The notes beneath the pieces are model-generated. The model did no database searches. It was not told the origin of the DNA and worked only from the letters and a program-made list of their open reading frames with translations. Both the position numbers and the translations under genes were made by a program. A stretch of 38,320 bases of DNA. Origin: Lachnospiraceae bacterium. GTDB taxonomy: Bacteria; Bacillota; Clostridia; Lachnospirales; Lachnospiraceae. The DNA is taken from positions 1-38,320 of the forward strand of contig JAJQEO010000011.1 of the NCBI GenBank assembly GCA_021201665.1, given 5' to 3'. The first letter of the stretch is position 1, and the number at the start of each line of letters is the position of its first letter. Of the stretch, positions 14,974 to 23,509 are shown piece by piece.

Positions 14974-17376
14974 ATGAAAAACAACCAATCAGAAGCGGCT
15001 GCCCGTATTTTCCGGAAAGGATCCCTCAGGCGTCTGGCCGCAGGCATGACAGCGGCGTGTGTACTCACAGGGGCGGCTCTGGCCGGCTGCCCGGTGCAGG
15101 CGGAGGAGTCGGAGAGCGCGGCGGGGCGGTACCTGGAATATGAGATGTCGCTGCCTGAGGAAAATATGAATCTGTACAATCTGACGGTGATGGAGGACGG
15201 CACGCTCCGACTGTTTGGCGAGGCATTTAATGAGTCATGGGAAGAATGTGTGTGCGGATTCTGGGACAGCACGGATGGCGGCGAGACCTGGGAGCTGGCC
15301 GCGGAGCTTCCGGAGCTGGAAAATCTGTCGGTTATGACCACCGCATTGTGTGAGGATGGAACCGGCGCACTGATCTATGTGGAATCCTTCTGGGAAGAAT
15401 CGGGGGATACCAGTGCTGATGGGACGGCCGACAGCGGCGTTTCTGCGGAGTATTCCTGGGAAGGGGAAGAAGACGCGGCTGCTGATGGGACGGCCGGCAG
15501 CGAGAGCGCTACGTTCTCCTGGGGAACGGCCATGATGGGTGAAATGACAGTGGAGTACTGGCTGATCACCTTTGATGAGACGGGGGTGACCAGTGAGGTG
15601 CTCCTTAGCGGCGAATATTATGGCAGTCTGTTTTGTTCCCGGGATGGCAGCCTGTTTTATTATGAATACTATGATTCCGTGTACCAGCTTGACCCGGAGA
15701 CAGGGGAGGTGCGGATGGAATATCCGGTTGCAAATCAGGCGGAAATGATCCTTGCCGCCGCGGCCTGCGGCAGTGAGCTGGTGGTCGTGACGGAGGGAAG
15801 TGTACTGCGCTATGATATCGCGTCCGGCGAGATGCTGGAAGAGGACACCGCGCTGGCGGAGGCGCTGTTTGCGGATTCCTCCGCCGCGTCGACGCTTGTG
15901 ATGACAGCGGACGCGGATGGAAGGCTGTTTTACGCGACCGCCGGTGGTATTTACACGCATCAGATGGATGGAAGCGTGGTGGAGCAGGTCGCGGACGGCG
16001 GGCTGAATTCGCTTTCTGAGCCAGGCTGTACTCTGGATACACTGGTCGTTTCGGGGGATGTTTTTTACACGGTTTATTTTAATTCGGACATGGACAGTGA
16101 CATCCCGTATGGTATCCGAAAATATGAGTATTCCGCTGAGGCCTCCAGCGTTCCGGAGAATGAGCTGACGATCTGGTCTCTGAATGAGGATGCGGGGATC
16201 CGGCAGTCGATTTATCTGTATCAGAAGGATCACCCGGATACGTATATTACGTATGAAGTGGGGATTACGGAGGAGAGCGGCGTGACGGCGTCGGACGCGA
16301 TCCGCACACTGAATACGGAAATCCTGGCGGGAAACGGGCCGGATATCCTGATTCTGGACGGACTGTCAGTGGACACGTACACCAGCCAGGGGCTGCTTCT
16401 GGATCTGACGGATCTCATGGCGGAAATTCAGGAGAGCGAAGGATTCCTGGAAAACATTGCTTACACGTATCAGGACGAGGACGGCGTCTGGGCGGTGCCG
16501 CTGCAGTTTGATATCCCGGTGCTCGCCGGGCTTACGGAGAGCGTGGCAGATATAGAGGGACTTGCGTCGTTGGCGGAGGCAGCGGCAGATGGTGTGTATG
16601 ATGTCTGCGGAGCGGCAACCGTTCTGTATGAGGTCTGCGCGGGAAGCTGGGAAAAAGAGGACGGGACGATTGACCAGGAGCTGCTGGCGGAATACGTCCA
16701 TGTCATAAAACAGCTTGCTGATAGTTATCTGCTGACGGCGGATGATGACGCGGAGGATCTGACCTCCAATGTGGCATATTATCTGATTTCGGGAGCCGAT
16801 TCTCTGGAGAATGCCAGCCTTTCGTTCGTTTACGGGAATACGATAGCCGCCGCGAATCTTTCCAATATGATGGACTTCCAGACGTATGCCTCTGTTATCA
16901 ACAAGCTGGGCGGCGGAACGATCCGCACACTTACGGGCCAGCAGGAAAATGTGTTCGTCCCCATGTGCACGATCGGAATTCTGATGACGTCGCCGAATCA
17001 GGACACGGCGGAATCCTTTTTAAGCTATCTGCTCTCAGAGGATGGGCAGCTTTCCAGGCCGGAATATGGATGGCCGGTGAACGCGGCGGCCTTTTACTCC
17101 CTGCTGTATGAAAATCCCGATGAGGAGACCTCCTGGACAATGCTCATGACGGATGGGGACGAGAACTCGATAGAAATAGAAGGCATCTGGCCTGCTGAGG
17201 AAGATCTGGAATGGCTATTCGAGACGGCTTACAGCCTCACAGTGCGCTCGGAGGATGGTGCCGTGCAGAACGAGGTCGTGATGGAGCAGCTGGAACGCTG
17301 CCTGAATGGAGAAATCAGCGAGGAGGAGGCCGTGAGTGAAATCATGCAGAAAATCAACCTGTATCTCGCGGAGTGA
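14974..17376 (+). CDS. Lipoprotein fusing a predicted beta-propeller to an ABC solute-binding domain
   Basis: Secreted lipoprotein, 800 aa. The signal peptide ends with lipobox LAGC (Cys about 39). Residues about 45-390 contain repeated short strands with BNR-like STDGGETWE, and DGSLFYY / DGRLFYA / GGIYTHQ motifs, consistent with a beta-propeller. From about residue 395 (ELTIWSLNEDAGIRQSI) to the end it is a sugar-binding-protein-like domain with GNGPDILILDG. The total is about twice the usual binding-protein length. An internal 66-nt duplication gives two ADGTA blocks near residues 148-185. The ATG at 14974 is chosen because GAGGAGG is 9 nt upstream; earlier in-frame starts lack a site. Two sugar permease genes follow, so it is probably their binding component. 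What the propeller binds is unknown. Confidence 0.82.
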   Translation: MKNNQSEAAARIFRKGSLRRLAAGMTAACVLTGAALAGCPVQAEESESAAGRYLEYEMSLPEENMNLYNLTVMEDGTLRLFGEAFNESWEECVCGFWDSTDGGETWELAAELPELENLSVMTTALCEDGTGALIYVESFWEESGDTSADGTADSGVSAEYSWEGEEDAAADGTAGSESATFSWGTAMMGEMTVEYWLITFDETGVTSEVLLSGEYYGSLFCSRDGSLFYYEYYDSVYQLDPETGEVRMEYPVANQAEMILAAAACGSELVVVTEGSVLRYDIASGEMLEEDTALAEALFADSSAASTLVMTADADGRLFYATAGGIYTHQMDGSVVEQVADGGLNSLSEPGCTLDTLVVSGDVFYTVYFNSDMDSDIPYGIRKYEYSAEASSVPENELTIWSLNEDAGIRQSIYLYQKDHPDTYITYEVGITEESGVTASDAIRTLNTEILAGNGPDILILDGLSVDTYTSQGLLLDLTDLMAEIQESEGFLENIAYTYQDEDGVWAVPLQFDIPVLAGLTESVADIEGLASLAEAAADGVYDVCGAATVLYEVCAGSWEKEDGTIDQELLAEYVHVIKQLADSYLLTADDDAEDLTSNVAYYLISGADSLENASLSFVYGNTIAAANLSNMMDFQTYASVINKLGGGTIRTLTGQQENVFVPMCTIGILMTSPNQDTAESFLSYLLSEDGQLSRPEYGWPVNAAAFYSLLYENPDEETSWTMLMTDGDENSIEIEGIWPAEEDLEWLFETAYSLTVRSEDGAVQNEVVMEQLERCLNGEISEEEAVSEIMQKINLYLAE

Positions 17377-17498
17377 TTAAATCTTATTTTGATGTGTGAG
17401 CGATGGAAAGGAGTCGAAGGTTTGTCCTTCGCGAAGCACTCTTTCATGGACGAACCGACTTGCCGCCAGGCGTAGCGATGGGTGTTTCCATATGCAAT

Positions 17499-17570
17499 GA
17501 TCGTACGGAAAAGCTTTCGAATCTGGGTGCGAAGGATCATATGGGAAAGTTGTTGAGATCGGGTGCGTAC
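17499..17570 (+). repeat. Two-unit 36-nt tandem duplication in the operon gap
   Basis: Units 17499-17534 and 17535-17570 align as GATCGTACGGAAAAG and GATCATATGGGAAAG, with both ending near GGGTGCG. They lie in the 218-bp gap 17377-17594, which also has a CGAAGG/CCTTCG hairpin near 17417 and no credible gene. Confidence 0.55.
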
Positions 17571-17594
17571 GATGACACAGGAGGGTTTAGGCAG

Positions 17595-18500
17595 ATGGCA
17601 AAAAATGGCTGCGTGAAAGGAAAACGTCATACGCGTGCCTGGCGGCGCAGACATTTTCGAAAAAATGCGGCGGCCGCCCTCTTCCTCCTGCCGGGGTTTT
17701 TGGGAGTACTCCTGTTTGCCCTGCTGCCGATGCTTGAAGTGTTCCGGCGTTCGTTCCAAAGTGCCGTCACACTGAAATGGGTGGGACTGAAAAACTACCG
17801 GGAGGTGCTGTTTACGAATGCAGCGTTTCGGATCGCGGTTTTTAACACGCTTCGATTTACGGTCGTCTGCATTCCGCTGCTGGTCGTCGTTTCCCTGTTT
17901 CTGGCGGTGATCCTGCAGAGCATAAAGCTGCCCGAAGTGAAAACCTTTCTCAAAGGCACGTTCCTTGTGCCGGTGGCGGTACCGGCTGCCTCGGTCGTGC
18001 TGGTCTGGAAGGTTCTGTTTCACTCGAACGGCCTGATCAACGCGCTGCTTTTGAAAGCCGGGCTTGAAAAGGTGGACTGGATGGGGAGCAGCAAATCTTT
18101 CTATGTGCTTGTGATCAGCTATCTCTGGAAAAATCTTGGCTATGACATGATTCTGTGGCTGGCGGGGCTGGCCGGGATTTCACCGGAGATTTACGAGGCG
18201 GCCCGCGTGGACGGCGCGGGGGAGTGGCGGTGCTTCTGCAGCATTACGCTGCCGAACCTGCTGCCTTCGCTGTACACGATCACCGTACTGTCTCTGCTGA
18301 ATTCCTTTAAGGTGTTCCGCGAGGCCTGGCTGGTCGCCGGCGATTACCCGAACCAGAGCATGTATCTGCTGCAGCATCTTTACAACAACTGGTTCCGCGA
18401 GCTGTCCTTTGATAAAATCTCTGCTGCTGCAGTCGTGACGTCGGCGGTGGTGTTTCTTCTTATCCTGTTACTGAGGAAAGCGTGGGACGCAGAGACGTGA
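17595..18500 (+). CDS. Sugar ABC transporter permease (UgpA/MalF type)
   Basis: First permease of the second carbohydrate importer, 301 aa. It has a basic N-terminus, first helix AAAALFLLPGFLGVLLFALLP cut at the membrane boundary near residues 24-43, and about six helices in total. The coupling loop reads EAARVDGAGEWRCFCSITLP. The ATG at 17595 follows GGAGGG with a 9-nt spacer; the frame is open to 17403, but that part has no ribosome site and contains a tandem repeat, and the shorter protein has the usual family length. It operates with the binding lipoprotein upstream and the permease at 18762-19619. No ATPase is encoded nearby. Confidence 0.9.
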   Translation: MAKNGCVKGKRHTRAWRRRHFRKNAAAALFLLPGFLGVLLFALLPMLEVFRRSFQSAVTLKWVGLKNYREVLFTNAAFRIAVFNTLRFTVVCIPLLVVVSLFLAVILQSIKLPEVKTFLKGTFLVPVAVPAASVVLVWKVLFHSNGLINALLLKAGLEKVDWMGSSKSFYVLVISYLWKNLGYDMILWLAGLAGISPEIYEAARVDGAGEWRCFCSITLPNLLPSLYTITVLSLLNSFKVFREAWLVAGDYPNQSMYLLQHLYNNWFRELSFDKISAAAVVTSAVVFLLILLLRKAWDAET

Positions 18501-18761
18501 GTTTGACGGCTGCGGAGGACATGCGAAGAATTATGAGTTTCATCGTTGCGGAAGGCGTGAGATACAGAAGCATGAGTCTTACAGCGACAAAGTGCGCCAA
18601 AGGAGCTGAAGGCAGGAGAGAACCGCACGAAAACACATGCGGGTGCGGTTGTTCAAAAAAAGGCATGTGACAGTTTGAGATTATACGATAGTTTGAGACT
18701 ATACGTATGCGGAAGCATTTCGAATGACTGTGAAAACCTGGGAAGGTGGTGCAAAAGTGAG
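18501..18761 (+). other. 261-bp gap inside the second sugar ABC operon
   Basis: No credible gene. It holds an inverted repeat AACCGCAC (18621-18628) / GTGCGGTT (18643-18650) followed, after GTTC, by an A-run rather than a T-run. It also holds an 18-nt tandem duplication (about 18670-18705) with CAGTTTGAGATTATACGA and TAGTTTGAGACTATACG. Confidence 0.5.
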
Positions 18762-19619
18762 GTGTCGCAAGTGGGCAGGATCTGGAAATTTTTCATTTAC
18801 ATATTATTATTTGCGCTTGCGGCGATCATCTGCTTCCCTGTAGTCTTTATGTTTGTCGGGGCGCTGATGCAGGACTGGGAGCTGACAGAATATCTCGGCC
18901 CGGTGCTTGGAAACGCGGAAGGAATGGCATCCTGGAGCTTTTTGCCGCGCGCCCCGACGCTTGAGCCGGTCGTGGAGCTTCTGCTGGATTCCCCTCAGTA
19001 TTTCGTGATGTTCTGGAATTCCATGAAGCTCTCCCTTTGCATCCTTGCCGGACAGCTGCTGTTTGGAATGCCCTCAGCCTGGGCGCTGGCGCGGTATTCC
19101 TTTCCGGGGCGAAAATTTCTTCTATTATTATATATCGTGCTGATGCTCATGCCGTTTCAGGTGCTGATGCTGCCGGAATATCTGGTGCTGAACCGGCTTG
19201 GCCTGATCGACACACATCTGGCTGTCATCCTGCCGTCTGCGTTTTCCACCTTTCCGGTCTTTATTATGTACCGCTTTTTCCGAGGGATTCCGGAGACTCT
19301 CCTGGAGGCTGCGCAGATTGACGGTGCGGGGGAACTGCAGGTGTTCGGCCAGATCGGGGTACCCCTCGGCTCGGCAGGCGTAGTCTCGGCTGCTATCCTT
19401 GGATTTCTGGAGTCGTGGAACATGATTGAACAGCCGATGACCTTTTTAAAAACCGAATCCCTGTGGCCGCTCTCCCTCTTTTTGCCGGATATTGGCCTTA
19501 CCGAGGCGGGGATGGGCTTCGCGGCCGCCGTGTTTATGCTCGTTCCGGCACTGCTGGTATTTTTGTGCGGGCAGGATTATCTGGAGCAGGGCATCGCTGC
19601 AGCGGCACTGAAGGAGTGA
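18762..19619 (+). CDS. Sugar ABC transporter permease (UgpE/MalG type)
   Basis: Second permease of the importer, about 285 aa. The first helix is IYILLFALAAIICFPVVFMF. The coupling loop EAAQIDGAGELQVFGQIGVP is followed by an atypical LGSAGVVSAAILGFLESWN instead of the usual Pro-rich continuation. The start is uncertain: GTG at 18762 (with AAGGTGGT about 12 nt upstream) and GTG at 18771 (with GAGGTG 6 nt upstream) are both possible, while the frame is open from 18675 without a ribosome site. It is part of the operon with 14974-18500. Confidence 0.88.
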   Translation: MSQVGRIWKFFIYILLFALAAIICFPVVFMFVGALMQDWELTEYLGPVLGNAEGMASWSFLPRAPTLEPVVELLLDSPQYFVMFWNSMKLSLCILAGQLLFGMPSAWALARYSFPGRKFLLLLYIVLMLMPFQVLMLPEYLVLNRLGLIDTHLAVILPSAFSTFPVFIMYRFFRGIPETLLEAAQIDGAGELQVFGQIGVPLGSAGVVSAAILGFLESWNMIEQPMTFLKTESLWPLSLFLPDIGLTEAGMGFAAAVFMLVPALLVFLCGQDYLEQGIAAAALKE

Positions 19620-19791
19620 TGGGATTGCAGTGGCTGGTGAAAGGTAACGAACGAGCTGCCGCTGCCGTAACACTGGAGTGGCGGGGGGTGCTGCGGCCGG
19701 TGTCAGGTGATGAATGATTCGCTGCTACCGGGCTGCGGATGGAACGAAAACGGTATCTGCATCGCTTGCTGGCGATAAATAAGAGATGAAC

Positions 19792-19857
19792 GGCATCCCG
19801 CGCTTCGCATGGGATAAGCCCTCGCCGGGTGGCATCCCACGCTTCGCATGGGATAGG
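19792..19857. repeat. Structured dispersed repeat, partial copy B
   Basis: On the minus strand it contains ATCCCATGC-GAA-GCGTGGGAT (19834-19854) followed by GCCACCCGGCGAGGGCT, the same block as copies A and C, and then a second hairpin (19795-19815). The flanking blocks of A and C are absent. It lies in the 303-bp gap 19620-19922, otherwise without recognisable features. Confidence 0.8.
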
Positions 19858-19922
19858 TCTCACAGATGAGAAGATATTGAACAGTTAGTGCGATAATAGA
19901 AAGAAGAAAGGGGCGGATCTGT

Positions 19923-22229
19923 TTGAAAAAAGGAAAATTAGTACGTGCCACAGCATTTTTCTTTGCCATGATGCTGGTATTTACGCTGCTCTCAAGGGCG
20001 GCGGATTCCTCCGGCGTCGCCGTGGTGACGGCGGAAAAGCCGGCGAGCCGGATTCTGTCGCATACGATCAGTGTGACTGGGAAGGTGACACAGAATCAGG
20101 AGATGGCTGTGACGACAGTCGCCGACTTGCGTGTTTCCTCCATAGCGGTCAGTGAGGGATCACGCGTGAGCAAGGGCGATTTGCTGTTCGAACTGGACGA
20201 GGACTATCTGGACGAGCAGATTCTTTATCAGGAGCAGGAGCTGGAAAAAATGGAGCTGACCATCGGGGACATCGAAAGCCAGCAGTCCGTCAGCAGCCAG
20301 CAGAAAGCGAACGAGCAGGCGTCGGCTTCCGAGCAGTATGCACTCTCAGTGAGGTCATCAAACCTGTCTGTGTCGAGAGCGAAAGAGGCTCTGCAGGAGG
20401 CAAAGGATGCGCTCGCGGCATACCGGGAAGAGAGCGGCACAACGACAACGACGGACAGTTCGGTAGAAGCGGCGTTAGATCAGGCTGTGGAGGAAAAGAC
20501 AGAAGCATATATTGATGCGCAGCAGGAGCTTTTGTCGCTGCAGTGGAAAATTGAGGACGCAGTCAGCGAAGCTCTGAAAGCGGCTCAGAGCAGCGCTTCT
20601 CTTTCTGGAAACAGTTCCGTAAAAACGCAGTCAGCCGGAGAGGCGGACACATCAGCAGTTGCGGCCGCCACTTCGGAGGATGAGAACGCTTCGGATGCAT
20701 CCGAAGCGAAGGTAGCGACGGTGTCGGACGCATCCGAAGCGAAGATAGCGACGGTGTCGGATGCATCCGGAGCGAAAGCAGCGACAGTGTCAGATGGTGC
20801 CGATACGTCGGCTACGGTATCAAGTACAGCAGAGACAACTACAGAGACAACGGCAGAAGCAATAGCAGAAACGACAGCGGAAACAATAGCAGAGACAACC
20901 ACAGAGACAACGGCAGAAGCAATAGCAGAAACGACAGCGGAAACAATAGCGGAAGCAACCGCAGAGACAACGGCAGAAACCACGGCAGAAACAACAGCGG
21001 AGACAACAACAGAAACCACGGCGGAGACGACGGCAGAAACCACAGCAGAAACAACCACGGAAACAACAGCAGAAACGACAGCGGAATCAACGACGGAATC
21101 CGCCGAGATCGTAGAGGAAACCGAAACGGAAACGGCCGATTCGGCAGAGGAAACAACAAGTGCGGCGGGCGACGCTTCATCGGACGAAGTGATCATCGAG
21201 TCTGTGGAAGTATATGAGAGCGAAACGGAGAGTTCGGGCAGCAGCAGTTCCTCCGGCGCTCTGACGCAGGCGGAACTGGACGCGATTGAGGCATCCGTGC
21301 GGGATGACTACAGCTCACAGCTGGCGGCTGCACAGAAAGCCGTGGAGGAGGCTCTTGAAGAAAAAGAAGCTGCGGAGGCAGCCCTGGAGGAATACGAGGC
21401 AGAGCTGCTGGCGGCATCTGACGCTTCCGCTTCGCAGACGGAGAGCGAGCTGATCGCAGCGGTGAAGAGTGCGCAGGAGGCGTATGAGGACGCGGCGCTC
21501 GCCGCAAATGAGTCAACTGTTTCAGCAGCGCGGGCAGTAGCGTCTGCAAATATCGAGGATGCGTCCGATAGCTCCGTGCGGCAGCAGGAAATTACGTATG
21601 AGCAGATGGAGCTGACCCTGAAAAAAATGCAGGCATTGAAGGAGGCGGGCGGGAAGGTTTTCGCAACCGCGGACGGCCTGATCACAAAGATCAATCTCAC
21701 AGTCGGTGAAAAAACATCTGACGGCTCCGCCATCATGATGGCAGATACTTCAAAAGGCTTCCGCTTTACTGCGGAGCTGACCAAAGAAGAGCAGCAGTAC
21801 ATCGGCGCGGGCGACCTCGTGACGCTCACCGGAACGAACAACAAGCTGGAAAATCTGGCTGTGGATTCCGTGACTGCGGATGAGGAGCAGGAGGATGTAT
21901 ACAACATCGTCGTGCAGGTGCCGGACGATACCTTTGATCTGGGGGCGGCCGTGACACTGGAATTTACAAAAAAGTCAGAGACTTATTCGGTGTGCGTTCC
22001 GCTCGCCGCGCTTTATCTGGACGAGAACAACCAGCCCTATGTCCTGGTGACGGATGAGTACGAGACCGTCATGGGATCCGAGACCAGAGTGCGCTCTCTG
22101 AGTGTCGTCGTCCTGGAAAAGGACAGCTCCTACGCAGCGCTGGAGGAGGGAGCGCTTTCCACTGCCCAGCAGGTGATCACCGGATCGGATAAATCCCTGT
22201 CAGACGGAAGCCGGGTGAGGGTGGAATAA
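19923..22229 (+). CDS. HlyD/MacA-type membrane-fusion adaptor with long repetitive insert
   Basis: Membrane-anchored adaptor protein of efflux systems, 768 aa. TTG start with AAAGGGGCGG upstream. One N-terminal anchor (RATAFFFAMMLVFTLLS) is followed by a lipoyl-like half (VSSIAVSEGSRVSKGDLLFE). A coiled coil runs from about 95. A low-complexity insert at about 256-400 consists of three DASEAK-ATV units and a long ETTAE tract. A second coiled coil at about 455-560 and the matching lipoyl half (ADGLITKINLTVGE) precede a beta-barrel. Without the insert it has normal length. It is followed directly by a MacB-like membrane protein. No ATPase is present. Export or cell-envelope function is inferred from the family. 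Confidence 0.88.
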   Translation: MKKGKLVRATAFFFAMMLVFTLLSRAADSSGVAVVTAEKPASRILSHTISVTGKVTQNQEMAVTTVADLRVSSIAVSEGSRVSKGDLLFELDEDYLDEQILYQEQELEKMELTIGDIESQQSVSSQQKANEQASASEQYALSVRSSNLSVSRAKEALQEAKDALAAYREESGTTTTTDSSVEAALDQAVEEKTEAYIDAQQELLSLQWKIEDAVSEALKAAQSSASLSGNSSVKTQSAGEADTSAVAAATSEDENASDASEAKVATVSDASEAKIATVSDASGAKAATVSDGADTSATVSSTAETTTETTAEAIAETTAETIAETTTETTAEAIAETTAETIAEATAETTAETTAETTAETTTETTAETTAETTAETTTETTAETTAESTTESAEIVEETETETADSAEETTSAAGDASSDEVIIESVEVYESETESSGSSSSSGALTQAELDAIEASVRDDYSSQLAAAQKAVEEALEEKEAAEAALEEYEAELLAASDASASQTESELIAAVKSAQEAYEDAALAANESTVSAARAVASANIEDASDSSVRQQEITYEQMELTLKKMQALKEAGGKVFATADGLITKINLTVGEKTSDGSAIMMADTSKGFRFTAELTKEEQQYIGAGDLVTLTGTNNKLENLAVDSVTADEEQEDVYNIVVQVPDDTFDLGAAVTLEFTKKSETYSVCVPLAALYLDENNQPYVLVTDEYETVMGSETRVRSLSVVVLEKDSSYAALEEGALSTAQQVITGSDKSLSDGSRVRVE
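20691..20789 (+). repeat. 33-nt in-frame tandem repeat, three units, in the HlyD-type gene
   Basis: Units at 20691, 20724 and 20757 encode the 11-residue SDASEAKVATV with small changes. Confidence 0.9.
20826..21105 (+). repeat. Thr/Glu/Ala-coding minisatellite in the HlyD-type gene
   Basis: About 280 nt of ACAGAGACAACGGCAGAA-like hexanucleotide multiples coding ETTAE repeats. A near-perfect 60-nt higher-order duplication is visible (same block at 20851 and 20911). The reverse strand is also free of stops over this stretch, but only as a shadow. Confidence 0.92.
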
Positions 22230-23426
22230 ATGAGGTGGCTCTTGAAGATAGTAAAATTGATGCTTGTGGCAGTGCTTCTGGTTACAGCTGTCCGACATTT
22301 TGATCTCGTCCAGGATTCGCGCGGCACCGTGACCATTGTCCTGGATGGGATGGCACTTAGCGCGGCAGAAGCGGAAGCCATCTGCCAGAACGAAGCCGAA
22401 CAGGACGAACCTCTGTCCGTCTGCTTTTTTGGAGAGCAGACGGTGCAGGTTACCTGTGAAGAAAATGGGAAAAATGCCAGTGTCACGCTGATACTGGCAG
22501 TGGGGAATCCCACCCTTCTGGCCGAAGGAGGCACGGCCCTGAACTGGATGGAGGACGGCTGTCTGATCGATCAGGATACCGCCAGTTCGATTTTCGGGAC
22601 CAGCCGGACGTCCGGCCAGTACCTGCAGATCAGCGGAGCAGCGTACCAGGTCTGCGGCACCTTCGAGAGCGAACTGCCGGTCGTGATCCGGAATGCCGCC
22701 GCTTCGGATGAAAACGCTCTGACGCAGGCAGTACTCAAAGCTTCCTCCAGTGACAACGACAACCTTTCAGGAAAAGCCGAGCAGTTTCTGACGCGGCACT
22801 CCCTCTCCGGAACCGTGGTCAGCATCGACCATCTGACTGTGTTTGTGGGAGACTTGCTTCTCCTCGTGCCTCTGGCTTTGCTCGGTCGCTTGGTGGGGAC
22901 AATCATGAAGGAAAAAGATTCGCGGTCTTGCAGGAAGGAGGATAGATCCGCACAAGGAGGAGCTGTTGCACGTAAGAAAAGGAGAATGAACGGACACACA
23001 GAAGACGGGATTCCGACAGGGAACCAAGCCAAAGGAGCCGCGTCTCCGGAAAAAAGCTTCGCCAAAGGAGCCGCGTCCCCGGGAAAAAGCTTCGCCAAAG
23101 GAGCTGCGTCCCCGGGAAAAAGCCTCTCCGAAGAAACCGAAAATTCGTACGCGGAAAATCTCATCAGGATCGGGCGGATGGGTCTGCTGTTTGCTTCCGC
23201 TTTTGCCACATTCTGGCTGGCTTTCCATTATTTTAAGATCCCATCGGACATGATTCCCACCAGATGGTCTGACTTTTCCTTCTGGGATACCTGGCTGGAA
23301 GAGCAAAAGAAAAACATCCTTCTGTTGCTGACAACCCCACTCGGAAAAATACAGACGCAGCTCCTCTGGAATTGTCTGCTCTCCCTGTCTGGTACCCTGG
23401 CTGCGGCATTTCTGGCATTCCTTTAA
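22230..23426 (+). CDS. MacB-like membrane protein lacking a full FtsX domain
   Basis: 398 aa, ATG immediately after the TAA of the HlyD-type gene, so probably translationally coupled. It has an N-terminal anchor (about 6-22) and an extracytoplasmic domain resembling the MacB periplasmic core (NWMEDGCLIDQDTASSIFG, then QYLQISGAAYQVCGTFES). Transmembrane segments lie at about 205-228, 315-335 and 378-398. Between the second and third segments a cytoplasmic linker holds three 11-residue AKGAASPGKSF repeats. MacB-type permeases normally have a fused or neighbouring ATPase; none is seen. It likely acts with the adaptor at 19923; precise function is unknown. The family call is by local similarity only. 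Confidence 0.7.
   Translation: MRWLLKIVKLMLVAVLLVTAVRHFDLVQDSRGTVTIVLDGMALSAAEAEAICQNEAEQDEPLSVCFFGEQTVQVTCEENGKNASVTLILAVGNPTLLAEGGTALNWMEDGCLIDQDTASSIFGTSRTSGQYLQISGAAYQVCGTFESELPVVIRNAAASDENALTQAVLKASSSDNDNLSGKAEQFLTRHSLSGTVVSIDHLTVFVGDLLLLVPLALLGRLVGTIMKEKDSRSCRKEDRSAQGGAVARKKRRMNGHTEDGIPTGNQAKGAASPEKSFAKGAASPGKSFAKGAASPGKSLSEETENSYAENLIRIGRMGLLFASAFATFWLAFHYFKIPSDMIPTRWSDFSFWDTWLEEQKKNILLLLTTPLGKIQTQLLWNCLLSLSGTLAAAFLAFL
23028..23126 (+). repeat. 33-nt in-frame tandem repeat, three units, in the MacB-like gene
   Basis: Units 23028-23060, 23061-23093 and 23094-23126 differ at only a few bases and encode AKGAASPGKSF. Confidence 0.93.
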
Positions 23427-23436
23427 GACTTCGTTT

Positions 23437-23491
23437 TGCCGTGCCCGGGAAGATTTTTCCTTGTAAAGGCCAGACATTTATACTATTCCGA
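23437..23491. repeat. Dispersed 54-nt repeat D, copy 1, with promoter-like core
   Basis: Matches 25861-25915 with about seven substitutions and one indel. It contains TTTCCT (23456-23461), 17 bp, TATACT (23479-23484) on the plus strand. It lies just beyond the truncated 3' end of the AbiEii-like gene. Confidence 0.75.
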
Positions 23492-23509
23492 CAAAGGTGA
23501 AGCAGTAGT

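Noticed and set aside
17403..17594. Longer N-terminus of the sugar permease from 17403
   Set aside because: No ribosome site, a tandem repeat inside, and no hydrophobic or family match; the start at 17595 has a good site.
4185..19619. Absence of ATPase genes in both sugar ABC operons as a novelty
   Set aside because: Carbohydrate importers of Firmicutes commonly share one MsmX-type ATPase encoded elsewhere.
20585..21196. Minus-strand open frame of Val/Ser/Ala repeats
   Set aside because: It is the antisense shadow of the ETTAE minisatellite in the HlyD-type gene, with no ribosome site or domain.
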